Positions 48,396 through 55,548 of a DNA stretch of 55,548 nt are shown here, piece after piece. Both the position numbers and the translations under genes were made by a program. Each line of letters opens with the position of its first letter. The stretch's first letter is position 1. Source of the DNA: Oscillospiraceae bacterium. Its GTDB lineage: Bacteria > Bacillota > Clostridia > Oscillospirales > Oscillospiraceae. Under the pieces are notes generated by a model. The model was not told the origin of the DNA, did not search any database, and saw nothing but the letters and a program-made list of their open reading frames with translations. The stretch covers positions 1 through 55,548 of the forward strand of contig JAFYAU010000001.1 in the NCBI GenBank assembly GCA_017540565.1, given 5' to 3'.

Positions 48396-50711
48396 ATGAG
48401 ACCGAGGATGTGCACCCGGTGCAAAAAGAACGTGGCGGTCATCTACGTTACCAAAGTGGAGAACGGTGTGACTACCAACGAAGGACTGTGCCTCAAGTGC
48501 GCCAGGGAGCTTAATATAGGACCGGTTCAGGATCTGATGGACCGCCTGAATCTGACTGATGAAGATTTGGACACCATCTCCGAGGAGATGGTGGAGGCCA
48601 TGAACGGCATGGAGCACCTGATCCCCCATGAGCCGGAGGACGGGGAGAATGACGGCGCGGATGAAGGACGCACCGCCACATTTCCCTTTATGAACCGCCT
48701 GTTCGGTGGGCCGAACGGACCCGGAACAGGGAACGCCCCCGGGCAGGAGCAGGGTGGCGCCGACGGTGCAGGTGCAGCCCGCAGAGGCAAAGACAAAAAA
48801 ACGAAATTTCTTGACACCTATTCCATCTGCCTGACAGACCAGGCTAGAGAAGGAAAACTGGACCGCCTTGTGGGGCGCGAGAAGGAGATCGAACGCACCG
48901 TTCAGATCCTGAACCGGCGGCAGAAGAACAACCCCTGCCTGATCGGAGAGCCGGGTGTCGGGAAGACGGCTATTGCCGAGGGGCTTGCCCGACGCATCGC
49001 GGAGGGAAAAGTCCCCTATAAGCTGCTGGGCAAAGAGGTCCATCTGCTGGATCTCACGGCTCTGGTGGCCGGCACACAGTTCCGCGGACAGTTCGAGAGC
49101 CGCATGAAAGGCCTGGTCGAGGAAGTCAAGAAAAAGGGCAATGTGATCCTTGTCATCGACGAGGTGCACAATCTGGTCGGTGCCGGTGATTCGGAAGGCA
49201 GCATGAACGCTGCAAACATCCTCAAGCCTGCCCTCTCCCGCGGAGAGATCCAGGTGATCGGTGCCACCACCTTCAATGAGTACCGCAGGAGCATAGAAAA
49301 AGACTCCGCGCTGGAGCGCCGGTTTCAGCCGGTTACGGTGGAGGAGCCGTCCATCGCGGACAGCATCGCCATCATGAAGGGAATCAAGGACTACTATGAG
49401 AACTACCACTGCGTGAAGATCTCCGATGAGATCGCGCGCCAGTGCGTGCTGCTCAGCGAGCGGTACATCACCGACCGCTTCCTGCCGGACAAGGCCATCC
49501 ACCTGATGGACGAGGCATGCTCGGACATGAACCTGAAAAGCGAATTCATCGCCCGCCGGTCTGCTCTGCTGAAGGAGAAGGACGATGTGACCAAGGAGCG
49601 GGAGATGATCCTTGGACGCGCCGTGACGGGAGACGATTACGCCCGGCTGGCGGAACTTCGCAGCGCGGATATACGCGTGACGGAGGAACTGGCGAAAATG
49701 GATGCCCAGGGCATGCCGGAACTGACCATAGACAATCTGGCCAGAGTCATCGAACTGTGGACGGGTATTCCCGCAAGCAGTATCAAAGAGGACGAATTCA
49801 AGCGCCTGGTGGATCTCGACAAGCGGCTGAAAAGACATATCGTGGGGCAGGACCAGGCGGTGGACGCCATATGCGCCGCCATTCGGAGGAACCGTGTGGG
49901 CATCTCTCCCAAGCGTAAACCGGCATCTTTCATCTTCGTTGGGCCGACCGGTGTGGGCAAGACCGAACTGGTGAAGCGTCTGGCGGAGGATATGTTCGAT
50001 TCCCCGGACGCCCTGATCCGGCTGGACATGTCCGAATTCATGGAAAAGCACACCGTCTCCCGCCTGGTAGGTTCTCCTCCGGGCTACGTGGGATATGACG
50101 AGGCGGGACAGCTGACGGAGAAGATCCGCCGCAAGCCCTACAGCGTAGTCCTCTTCGATGAGATCGAGAAGGCCCATCCGGACGTGATGAACATCCTGCT
50201 GCAGATCCTGGACGACGGACACGTGACGGATGCTCATGGACGGCGTGTAAACTTTGAAAACACCGTTATCGTTATGACCACCAACGCCGGAAGCAACCGG
50301 AAGGACAGCACCGTGGGATTCAACCACACCCCGGAACAGATAAGCCGTGAGAAGAGCATGAAGGCTCTCAATGAGTTCCTTCGTCCGGAGTTTATCAACC
50401 GTGTGGATGCCGTGGTGCAGTTCAACAGCCTGACGGAAGAGAACTTCAAAGACATCGCCGTGCTGATGCTGACGGAACTGAAGGAGAGCATGGCCGACCG
50501 GGCTATGAATCTGACATGGACGGAGCAGGTGCCGGAATGGCTGTGCGCGAAGGCTTTCTCTCCTGCCTATGGCGCCAGAAATCTGCGCCGTACCATCGAA
50601 ACCGAGATAGAAGACCGGATCGCGGCTGCTATCCTGCAGGATTATGAACGCGGAATCTCCCAGGTGGGGGTGTACGTGGAGGAGGATCAGATCCTGGTCA
50701 GGACTCTGTAA
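48396..50711 (+). CDS. clpE: ATP-dependent Clp protease ATP-binding subunit, ClpE-type
   Basis: 771 aa. N-terminal zinc finger CTRC and CLKC (residues 6-9 and 33-36), as in ClpE, followed by a Gly/Asp-rich linker to about residue 135 instead of the ClpC N domain. AAA module 1: [28 protein letters not shown]-type middle coiled coil near residues 390-425. AAA module 2: [24 protein letters not shown], and TVGFN near residue 635, which fits the ClpP-docking loop. Unfolds substrates for ClpP, which is not in the window. ClpE is usually under CtsR; no CtsR heptad repeat is evident in the 41-bp gap. Confidence 0.93.
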   Translation: MRPRMCTRCKKNVAVIYVTKVENGVTTNEGLCLKCARELNIGPVQDLMDRLNLTDEDLDTISEEMVEAMNGMEHLIPHEPEDGENDGADEGRTATFPFMNRLFGGPNGPGTGNAPGQEQGGADGAGAARRGKDKKTKFLDTYSICLTDQAREGKLDRLVGREKEIERTVQILNRRQKNNPCLIGEPGVGKTAIAEGLARRIAEGKVPYKLLGKEVHLLDLTALVAGTQFRGQFESRMKGLVEEVKKKGNVILVIDEVHNLVGAGDSEGSMNAANILKPALSRGEIQVIGATTFNEYRRSIEKDSALERRFQPVTVEEPSIADSIAIMKGIKDYYENYHCVKISDEIARQCVLLSERYITDRFLPDKAIHLMDEACSDMNLKSEFIARRSALLKEKDDVTKEREMILGRAVTGDDYARLAELRSADIRVTEELAKMDAQGMPELTIDNLARVIELWTGIPASSIKEDEFKRLVDLDKRLKRHIVGQDQAVDAICAAIRRNRVGISPKRKPASFIFVGPTGVGKTELVKRLAEDMFDSPDALIRLDMSEFMEKHTVSRLVGSPPGYVGYDEAGQLTEKIRRKPYSVVLFDEIEKAHPDVMNILLQILDDGHVTDAHGRRVNFENTVIVMTTNAGSNRKDSTVGFNHTPEQISREKSMKALNEFLRPEFINRVDAVVQFNSLTEENFKDIAVLMLTELKESMADRAMNLTWTEQVPEWLCAKAFSPAYGARNLRRTIETEIEDRIAAAILQDYERGISQVGVYVEEDQILVRTL

Positions 50712-50725
50712 ATGATCATGTGAAA

Positions 50726-50768
50726 ACGCCCGCAGAGCGCGGAGGGATCTCCGGCGTTCCGCGGGCGT
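50726..50768 (+). terminator. Terminator after clpE
   Basis: ACGCCCGC (50726-50733) and GCGGGCGT (50761-50768) close an arm with an internal GCGCGGAG/CTCCGGCG stem; T run is poor. Confidence 0.65.
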
Positions 50769-50820
50769 CTGGTTAATCTCATAATTGACAGTCTGAGACG
50801 CACAGGAGAGGAAGAGAGAT

Positions 50821-51426
50821 ATGGGGTACTGCACGTGGGCGGACGTAAACGAGGCCAACAGACGCTATCATGACAATGAATGGGGCGTTCCCGTACATGA
50901 TGACCGTAAGATGTTCGAACATCTTACGCTGGAATGCCTGCAGTGCGGGCTGAGCTGGGATCTGATGCTGAAAAAGCGCGAGATATTCAGACGGTGTTTC
51001 GACAACTTTGATTATGACAGGATCGCCGCCTTTGACGAGGAGGATGTGGAACGTATTCTGCGTACGGAGGGAATGATCCGTTCCCCGAGGAAGATCCGGG
51101 CAGTGATCGGCAACGCCCGCTGCTGTGTGAAGATACGGGAAGAGTTCGGCAGCCTCTGCGCTTATATCTGGTCCTGGTCCGGCGGAAAGACCATCCTTTA
51201 CCGGGGACATGATGACGGTCCGGTCCCGGTCAGCAACGGCCTGTCAGCAAGGCTGAGCAGAGATATGAAAAGACGGGGCTTCCGGTATGTGGGACCAGTC
51301 ACGGTCTATTCGCATCTGCAGGCCTGCGGAATTATCAACGACCACGGCGGAGACTGTCCGTGCCGATGCAGGCTCATTGCCGGGAACCCAACGGCGGAGG
51401 CGGACCGGGACGAAGAAGTGATGTGA
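50821..51426 (+). CDS. tag: DNA-3-methyladenine glycosylase I
   Basis: 201 aa. Excises 3-methyladenine from alkylated DNA. The HhH-family Tag signature is complete: CTWADVNEANRRYHDNEWG with zinc ligands Cys4 and His17, then FEHLTLECLQCGLSW, and the C-terminal NDHGGDCPCR zinc-binding His and Cys. Slightly longer than E. coli Tag by a charged C-terminal tail. A TTGACA at 50785 has no -10 at the right spacing, so the promoter is unresolved. Confidence 0.96.
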   Translation: MGYCTWADVNEANRRYHDNEWGVPVHDDRKMFEHLTLECLQCGLSWDLMLKKREIFRRCFDNFDYDRIAAFDEEDVERILRTEGMIRSPRKIRAVIGNARCCVKIREEFGSLCAYIWSWSGGKTILYRGHDDGPVPVSNGLSARLSRDMKRRGFRYVGPVTVYSHLQACGIINDHGGDCPCRCRLIAGNPTAEADRDEEVM

Positions 51427-51431
51427 AAGAG

Positions 51432-51476
51432 AACAGCCTGCGGACCCCGGGAAAACACCGAGCACCGCAGGCTGTT
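51432..51476. terminator. Bidirectional terminator between tag and the phosphodiesterase
   Basis: AACAGCCTGCGG (51432-51443) and CCGCAGGCTGTT (51465-51476), 12-bp stem with a 21-nt loop, between convergent genes. Confidence 0.75.
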
Positions 51477-51488
51477 ATTATAATGCAA

Positions 51489-52049
51489 CTATTGTAGATT
51501 TGATCCCAGCTGCAGACGGTCCGTCTCCTGCCCGTCGGAAAGATCCTTCCAGAGGAAGAGCCCGTTCTCCAGCGTCATGTATCCATGGCGGGTGCCGCCC
51601 TTGGGTATGGCGGCGGAACCGGGGTTGAGGACGAGGATCCCGTCCGCCTCGCGGCGCTCCTGAATGTGGGTGTGTCCGTGCAGCAGGACGTCCCCTGTCT
51701 GCAGAGGGGGAAGACTGCCGGCATTCCATCGATGGCCGTGAGTCATAAACAGAAGCCTTCCGTCAAGTTCCAGCAGGGCATAGTTGGCCATGATGGGGAA
51801 ATCCAGCACCATCTGATCCACCTCGGTGTCGCAGTTGCCGCGGACGCAGAGAATACGGTTTTTTTCGGCGTTCAACATCCCGATCACCTGTTTCGGATCA
51901 TATTCCCCGGGCAGATCGTTCCGGGGACCGTGATACAGCAGGTCGCCCAGCAGGATCAGCCGGTCGGCTTCCTCATAGCGAAAGGCATCCATCGCCCGGC
52001 GGCACCAGAGCGCTGAACCGTGCAGGTCGGAAAGGATCATGTATTTCAT
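51489..52049 (-). CDS. Metallophosphoesterase of the YfcE family
   Basis: 186 aa from ATG 52049, which follows GGAGG at 6 nt spacing; the frame extends upstream across the divergent gene's leader but has no support. Calcineurin-like metal motifs in order: SDLHG, LGDLLYHGPRND, VRGNCDTEVD, THGHRWN and HGHTH. YfcE-type enzymes cleave phosphodiesters with Mn2+; the physiological substrate is unclear. Divergent from the zinc-ribbon gene. Confidence 0.93.
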   Translation of the reverse strand: MKYMILSDLHGSALWCRRAMDAFRYEEADRLILLGDLLYHGPRNDLPGEYDPKQVIGMLNAEKNRILCVRGNCDTEVDQMVLDFPIMANYALLELDGRLLFMTHGHRWNAGSLPPLQTGDVLLHGHTHIQERREADGILVLNPGSAAIPKGGTRHGYMTLENGLFLWKDLSDGQETDRLQLGSNLQ

Positions 52050-52077
52050 GATGGACCTCCTTGTGGCTTGTACCGGT

Positions 52078-52106
52078 ATCCTACACGGTTTCATTGGAAA
52101 ACACAA
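52078..52106 (-). promoter_or_regulatory. Likely promoter of the YfcE-like gene
   Basis: Minus strand TTGTGT (52101-52106), 17 bp, TAGGAT (52078-52083). Both hexamers deviate from consensus. Confidence 0.45.
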
Positions 52107-52118
52107 GAGGGGGCGCGG

Positions 52119-52147
52119 TTGACAGCGCGCCTGTTTTGGCTTATGCT
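52119..52147 (+). promoter_or_regulatory. Promoter of the zinc-ribbon membrane protein gene
   Basis: TTGACA (52119-52124), 17 bp, TATGCT (52142-52147), 47 bp before the ATG. Confidence 0.75.
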
Positions 52148-52193
52148 GAAACCAGTCCGGCGAAGGCCGGAAATCAGTTGAAGCGAGGAGGAT

Positions 52194-53117
52194 ATGCAGA
52201 TGTTCTGTACGAAATGCGGGGCGGATATCGGTGACAATCCCGTCTGTCTGCAGTGCGGGCAGCCGGCGGAAGGAGAGCTCTCCGTCTATCATGTGCCGAA
52301 GTCAGATCCGATGGTGCAGACGGAGGAAACTACGGAGGAGTCCGTTCACCGACATGCTGTTAGACTGACCCTTGCCGGAGCCATGAGTTCTCCTCTCCTG
52401 ATTGCGGCGGGGATACTCGTGATCGTGACGGCCGTGCTCAGTGTTGTCCTTACGGGAAAGGACGGGCGGGCAGCTGCATCGCTGTCAACGATCATATCCA
52501 TTCTCATGGGCGCCGGACTTCTGGTAACGGCTTTTACCGCAAAGAGCAGGATGGATGACTACACAGGGGAGGGCAGCGGCCTTCTCCGGGTGATGCTGAT
52601 GATCGATTATGTGATCGGTTGGGTAGTGTTCGGATTCATCTGTCTGGCACTGCTGCTGCTTCTGGTTTTCCGTTCCACGTTCTCCGCGCTGTTTGACTGG
52701 ATCGTCACCTACGGAAGGATGAACGGAGTGCCCGGATTTACTCCGACTGCTTATGGAGGAGTGACGCCGACGATGATGCTGGTCATGTACTGGACGGTCA
52801 TCGCTGTGCTTGCTGCCGCAGCCGTTGTCATGTTCCTGTATACTCTCTTCTACCTGCGGGGACGGGTCGCAATGGGAAGGGATATCATGACCAGCCTGAA
52901 TGAGGGCCACTTCTACGTTTCCCATGTCCGGGCGGTGCGGGGATGGAGTCTTGCACTTGCCATTGTCTCGCTGGCCAGCGGTGTTTCAACGACAGCGGCC
53001 GGAAGCCTCTCCTTCGGAGGACTTTCCCCGGCTTACGGAATCGCAACGATTGCCGCAGCGGCAGCCCATTTTCTCATCTTTCTTTGGGTGGGAAACTATT
53101 TCATACCGAAGAGATAA
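52194..53117 (+). CDS. Zinc-ribbon domain membrane protein of unknown function
   Basis: 307 aa. N-terminal zinc ribbon (FCTKCGADIGDNPVCLQCGQ, Cys pairs at residues 5/8 and 18/21), a short acidic linker, then five to six membrane segments: about residues 63-85, 97-117, 140-162, 198-223, 250-270 and 280-300. Proteins with this order are common in gut Clostridia and have no assigned role. No homologous neighbour here. Ribosome site GAGGAGG; own promoter and terminator. Confidence 0.75.
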   Translation: MQMFCTKCGADIGDNPVCLQCGQPAEGELSVYHVPKSDPMVQTEETTEESVHRHAVRLTLAGAMSSPLLIAAGILVIVTAVLSVVLTGKDGRAAASLSTIISILMGAGLLVTAFTAKSRMDDYTGEGSGLLRVMLMIDYVIGWVVFGFICLALLLLLVFRSTFSALFDWIVTYGRMNGVPGFTPTAYGGVTPTMMLVMYWTVIAVLAAAAVVMFLYTLFYLRGRVAMGRDIMTSLNEGHFYVSHVRAVRGWSLALAIVSLASGVSTTAAGSLSFGGLSPAYGIATIAAAAAHFLIFLWVGNYFIPKR

Positions 53118-53135
53118 CGGTATATGCAAAGATAA

Positions 53136-53173
53136 AAAGGGCCGCGGACAGGAGTTTCCTGTCCGCGGCCTTT
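53136..53173. terminator. Bidirectional terminator
   Basis: GGCCGCGGACAGG and CCTGTCCGCGGCC form a 13-bp perfect stem flanked by AAAA and TTT, between convergent genes. Confidence 0.88.
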
Positions 53174-53178
53174 GCTGC

Positions 53179-53523
53179 TTATTTGTCTTCCGCTTCCCAC
53201 TGCTTCCACACATCGGGACAGTAACCGACGGTCGCCCTCTTTCCGTTCCGCACGACGGGCGTGCGGATAAGAGAGGGATCCTCCAGCAGTTTCTCCAGCC
53301 TGTCGGCGTCATAGGCCAGATAACGAAGAACTTCGCTGCCGGGGGCCTTGTCGTTGATCAGGGCATCCAGCCCCACGCAGGCCTTCACGCTCTCCAGTTC
53401 CCGCCGGCTCATACCGTAGCGGAGGAGATCGATACTCTGAAACTTCACGCGGCGTTCCTTGAACCAGCGCTCCGCTTTCTTCGTATCAAAACATTTGCTC
53501 TTTCCGAATATCTGAATGTTCAT
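53179..53523 (-). CDS. ArsC/Spx-family thioredoxin-fold protein
   Basis: 114 aa. N-terminal KSKCFDTKKAERWFKER, with Cys11 in the active-site position, and C-terminal RTPVVRNGKRATVGYCPDVW with the cis-Pro Val loop seen in ArsC and Spx. The motif is CFDT, not the CxxC of Spx, and the Arg triad of true arsenate reductase is not obvious. Best described as the arsenate-reductase-like family; could act as an oxidoreductase or a regulator. 2 bp from RNase J, so they share a transcript. Confidence 0.85.
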   Translation of the reverse strand: MNIQIFGKSKCFDTKKAERWFKERRVKFQSIDLLRYGMSRRELESVKACVGLDALINDKAPGSEVLRYLAYDADRLEKLLEDPSLIRTPVVRNGKRATVGYCPDVWKQWEAEDK

Positions 53524-53525
53524 TG

Positions 53526-55184
53526 TCAGATCTCACTGATGACCGGCAGGATCATGGGCACCCGCTTCACTCTGCGGTTCAGGCAGGCGGTCAGGCCGGA
53601 TTTGACGGCGCTGCGGATGGTGGCCCAGTCGGTAATGTGCTGCTGCTGGCAGTCGTACATGACGTCGGCAACGGCTTCCTTCATCTCTTTCATCAGTTCC
53701 TCCGACTCCTTGACATAGACGAAGCCTCTGGTAATGATGTCCGGAGGAGCCATCAGGGAACCGTCTTCGGAGGAGATGTTTACGATGACTACGAGCATGC
53801 CGTCAGTTGCCAGATGCCTGCGGTCGCGGAGGACGGCGGCGCCTACGTCGCCCAGGCCGGTACCATCTACAAGGACGGCTCCGGAGGGAACTGTGCCATT
53901 GAGCCGGATGCTGCGGGACGTCAGCTCGATCACGCTGCCGTTTTCCGCTACCACCACGTGATTGTCCGGAAGACCCATCTCCTTGGCCAGACCGGCGTGG
54001 GTCTGAAGATGGCGGACCTCGCCGTGAAGAGGAACGAAGAATTTGGGCTTGATGAGAGCAAGCATGAGCTTCAGGTCCTCGCGGTCGGCGTGACCGGATA
54101 CGTGGATGTTGTCGATCTTGTCATAGATCACATTGGCGCCAAGACGGTACAACTCATTGATGACCCGGGTCACAGTCTTTTCGTTGCCGGGTACGGCGGA
54201 GGCAGAAATGATGACCCGGTCGCCCGGCTGGATCTCCAGCTGGCGGTGACCGGAGAAGGTCATGCGGTACAGGGCACTCATGGGCTCACCCTGACTGCCC
54301 GTGGTGATGATGACCACCCTGTCGGGCGGCAGCTTCTTGATCTGCGGCAGTTCCATAAGGATGCCCTTCGGGGGCGTGATATAACCCAGTTCGATGGCCG
54401 TTCTTAGGTTGTTCTCCATGCTGCGGCCTGTGACGGCCACCTTGCGCCCGTATTTGGCGGCGCAGTCGATGACCTGCTTGATGCGGTCCACGTTGGAGGC
54501 GAAAGTGGTCACGATAATGCGCTGCGGCCAGTCGTTGAACAGCTGGTCCAGACGGAGACCAACGCGGCGCTCAGAGGGGCAGTGTCCGGGAACCATCACG
54601 TTGGTAGAGTCGGACAGAAGGGCCAGCACGCCCTTTTTTCCCAGTTCTCCCAGCCGAGTCAGATCGATCATCTCACCGGTGACGGGGGTGGGGTCGATCT
54701 TGAAGTCACCGGTATGGATCAGGGTACCGACGGGGGTCTTGATCGCCATGGCGACGGAATCGGAGATGCTGTGGTTGGTGTGGATGAACTCCACCTTGAA
54801 GCAGCCGGCGGTGAAGGATTTGCCGGCGTCCAGTTCCATAAGTTTCGTCTTTTCCAGCAGACCGTGTTCCGCCAGTTTGCCCTTGATCAGGCCGATGGTG
54901 AGCCTGGTGGCATAGATGGGGGCCTTCAACTCCTGCATCAGATAGGGGAGACCGCCGATGTGGTCTTCGTGCCCGTGGGTGATGGCGATGGCCCGGACCT
55001 TCGCTGCATTTTTTACTATGTAGGAGAAGTCGGGGATCACGCAGTCCACGCCGAGCATCTCGTCATCGGGGAAACCGAGGCCGCAGTCCACGATGAGAAT
55101 GTCGTCCCCGTATTCGTAAGCGGTCATATTCTTGCCGATCTCGTTCAGACCGCCAAGAGGTATGATCTTCAGTTTTCCTGCCAT
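53526..55184 (-). CDS. rnj: Ribonuclease J
   Basis: 552 aa from ATG 55184 (AAAGGAG about 13 nt upstream; the longer frame is untranslated leader). Metallo-beta-lactamase/beta-CASP nuclease with 5'-3' exo- and endonuclease activity in mRNA decay and rRNA maturation. Motifs: THGHEDHIGGLPYL, HTNHSISDS, IHTGDFKID, LLSDSTNVM, then beta-CASP GRSMENNLR, GSQGEPMSAL, SGHADREDLK and PLHGEVRH. Followed 2 bp later by the ArsC/Spx-like gene. Whether it is J1 or J2 cannot be told. Confidence 0.96.
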   Translation of the reverse strand: MAGKLKIIPLGGLNEIGKNMTAYEYGDDILIVDCGLGFPDDEMLGVDCVIPDFSYIVKNAAKVRAIAITHGHEDHIGGLPYLMQELKAPIYATRLTIGLIKGKLAEHGLLEKTKLMELDAGKSFTAGCFKVEFIHTNHSISDSVAMAIKTPVGTLIHTGDFKIDPTPVTGEMIDLTRLGELGKKGVLALLSDSTNVMVPGHCPSERRVGLRLDQLFNDWPQRIIVTTFASNVDRIKQVIDCAAKYGRKVAVTGRSMENNLRTAIELGYITPPKGILMELPQIKKLPPDRVVIITTGSQGEPMSALYRMTFSGHRQLEIQPGDRVIISASAVPGNEKTVTRVINELYRLGANVIYDKIDNIHVSGHADREDLKLMLALIKPKFFVPLHGEVRHLQTHAGLAKEMGLPDNHVVVAENGSVIELTSRSIRLNGTVPSGAVLVDGTGLGDVGAAVLRDRRHLATDGMLVVIVNISSEDGSLMAPPDIITRGFVYVKESEELMKEMKEAVADVMYDCQQQHITDWATIRSAVKSGLTACLNRRVKRVPMILPVISEI

Positions 55185-55362
55185 AAGTTCAGGATAGCTC
55201 CTTTCAAAGGGCACAGCACAGCCCGCCCTCCGCGCATCAGCTGTGGAAAGGCGCTGGCCCTGCCCGTATTCAATAATAGTGGGTATATGCCGGATATCGT
55301 CAGTACAGCTCAAGTGTACCGAAAAGCCGAAAAGAAGGGGGCATATATAACCCCAAAAATAT

Positions 55363-55391
55363 ATTATACGTCACAACCAAAAAAATGTCAA
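55363..55391 (-). promoter_or_regulatory. Promoter of the RNase J operon
   Basis: Minus strand TTGACA (55386-55391), 17 bp, TATAAT (55363-55368), consensus at every base. Transcript leader of about 170 nt. Confidence 0.9.
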
Positions 55392-55548
55392 CTTGCTGTT
55401 TCGCATCGACAGTGTCAAGTTGTTCTCGGACTTTTTAGAAAACTTCAAAATGGTCTAAGGGCATTAAAGAGCGGAGTGACCTTGTATTGCCTGGCCGGGA
55501 AGGTCACAGAATGGTCAGGATTGGCCAGCCCCAGAGTGTTCGGAAGGA
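55392..55548. other. Right-edge stretch without a recognisable gene
   Basis: Upstream of the RNase J promoter there is an inverted pair CAACTTG/CAAGTTG (about 55390-55425). Open frames on both strands run into the window edge (for instance a minus-strand frame ending in TGA near 55445), but neither is long enough to identify. Confidence 0.3.

Noticed and set aside
50785..50790. TTGACA as a -35 for the tag gene
   Set aside because: No -10-like hexamer lies 16-18 bp downstream; the ribosome site begins there.
48360..50858. An 832-codon minus-strand frame opposite clpE
   Set aside because: Antisense shadow; no ribosome site, no recognisable domain, and the plus strand encodes an intact ClpE.
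55446..55548. Open frames reaching the right window edge on both strands
   Set aside because: About 33 codons each, mutually exclusive, with no recognisable residues; cannot be supported without the adjoining sequence.
1..55548. CRISPR arrays, tRNA or rRNA genes, prophage or integron structures
   Set aside because: No regularly spaced repeats, no cloverleaf apart from tmRNA, and no phage structural or integrase genes were seen.

Overview
The window looks like chromosome of a fairly GC-rich Bacillota, most likely a Clostridia-class anaerobe. Evidence: strong AGGAGG-type ribosome binding sites, many TTGACA/TATAAT promoters at 17 bp spacing, and a typical Clostridia gene set (RNase J, ClpE with an N-terminal zinc finger, the energising module of a group II ECF transporter, AsnA, butyrate kinase, SmpB with tmRNA, clostridial DUF families). 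The species cannot be fixed by eye. Apart from the tail of an IS200/IS605-like transposase at the left edge, the region reads as core and metabolic chromosome. There is no CRISPR array, prophage, rRNA or tRNA gene.

Layout. 1-4.2 kb: IS tail, F420-0:glutamate-ligase-like gene, butyrate kinase, and a divergent RlmI-type rRNA methyltransferase. 4.2-13.6 kb (minus): a compact aromatic operon aroB-aroA-aroC-pheA-aroE/aroK-aroQ, followed in the same direction by a TrpXYZ-like ABC transporter. It starts from a good promoter and a leader coding a Phe-rich peptide in front of an intrinsic terminator, the layout of a phenylalanine attenuator. 13.6-24.5 kb: PgeF/LACC1-like protein, AsnA, a two-gene membrane system with an M20 peptidase, a thioesterase-dipeptidase-DUF3786 operon, DUF169, and a SanA-like plus membrane-anchored Nudix-like pair. 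24.6-29.0 kb: polyhydroxyalkanoate genes phaB-phaE-phaC (class III synthase), then an alpha/beta hydrolase. 29-30.3 kb: dapA and a small basic protein.

30.5-37.8 kb: a cobalamin riboswitch with terminator ahead of two paralogous SAM methyltransferases and a complete nickel/peptide-type ABC transporter (two permeases, lipoprotein, two ATPases). B12 control suggests an uptake system for cobalt, a cobalt chelate or a corrinoid, possibly with a methylated ligand. This is the most interesting candidate system. 37.9-42.2 kb: XRE membrane regulator, membrane M28 peptidase, a MerR-like protein, and smpB-cyclophilin-ssrA (trans-translation). 42.2-50.8 kb: one long plus-strand operon (RlmK-like methyltransferase, ecfA1-ecfA2-ecfT, truA, DUF5711, cvpA-like, clpE). 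50.8-55.5 kb: DNA glycosylase Tag, YfcE-like phosphodiesterase, zinc-ribbon membrane protein, ArsC/Spx-like protein and RNase J.

Genes are dense, with overlapping or nearly overlapping start/stop codons inside operons. Most transcription units are bounded by recognisable promoters and GC-rich hairpins, many of them bidirectional.
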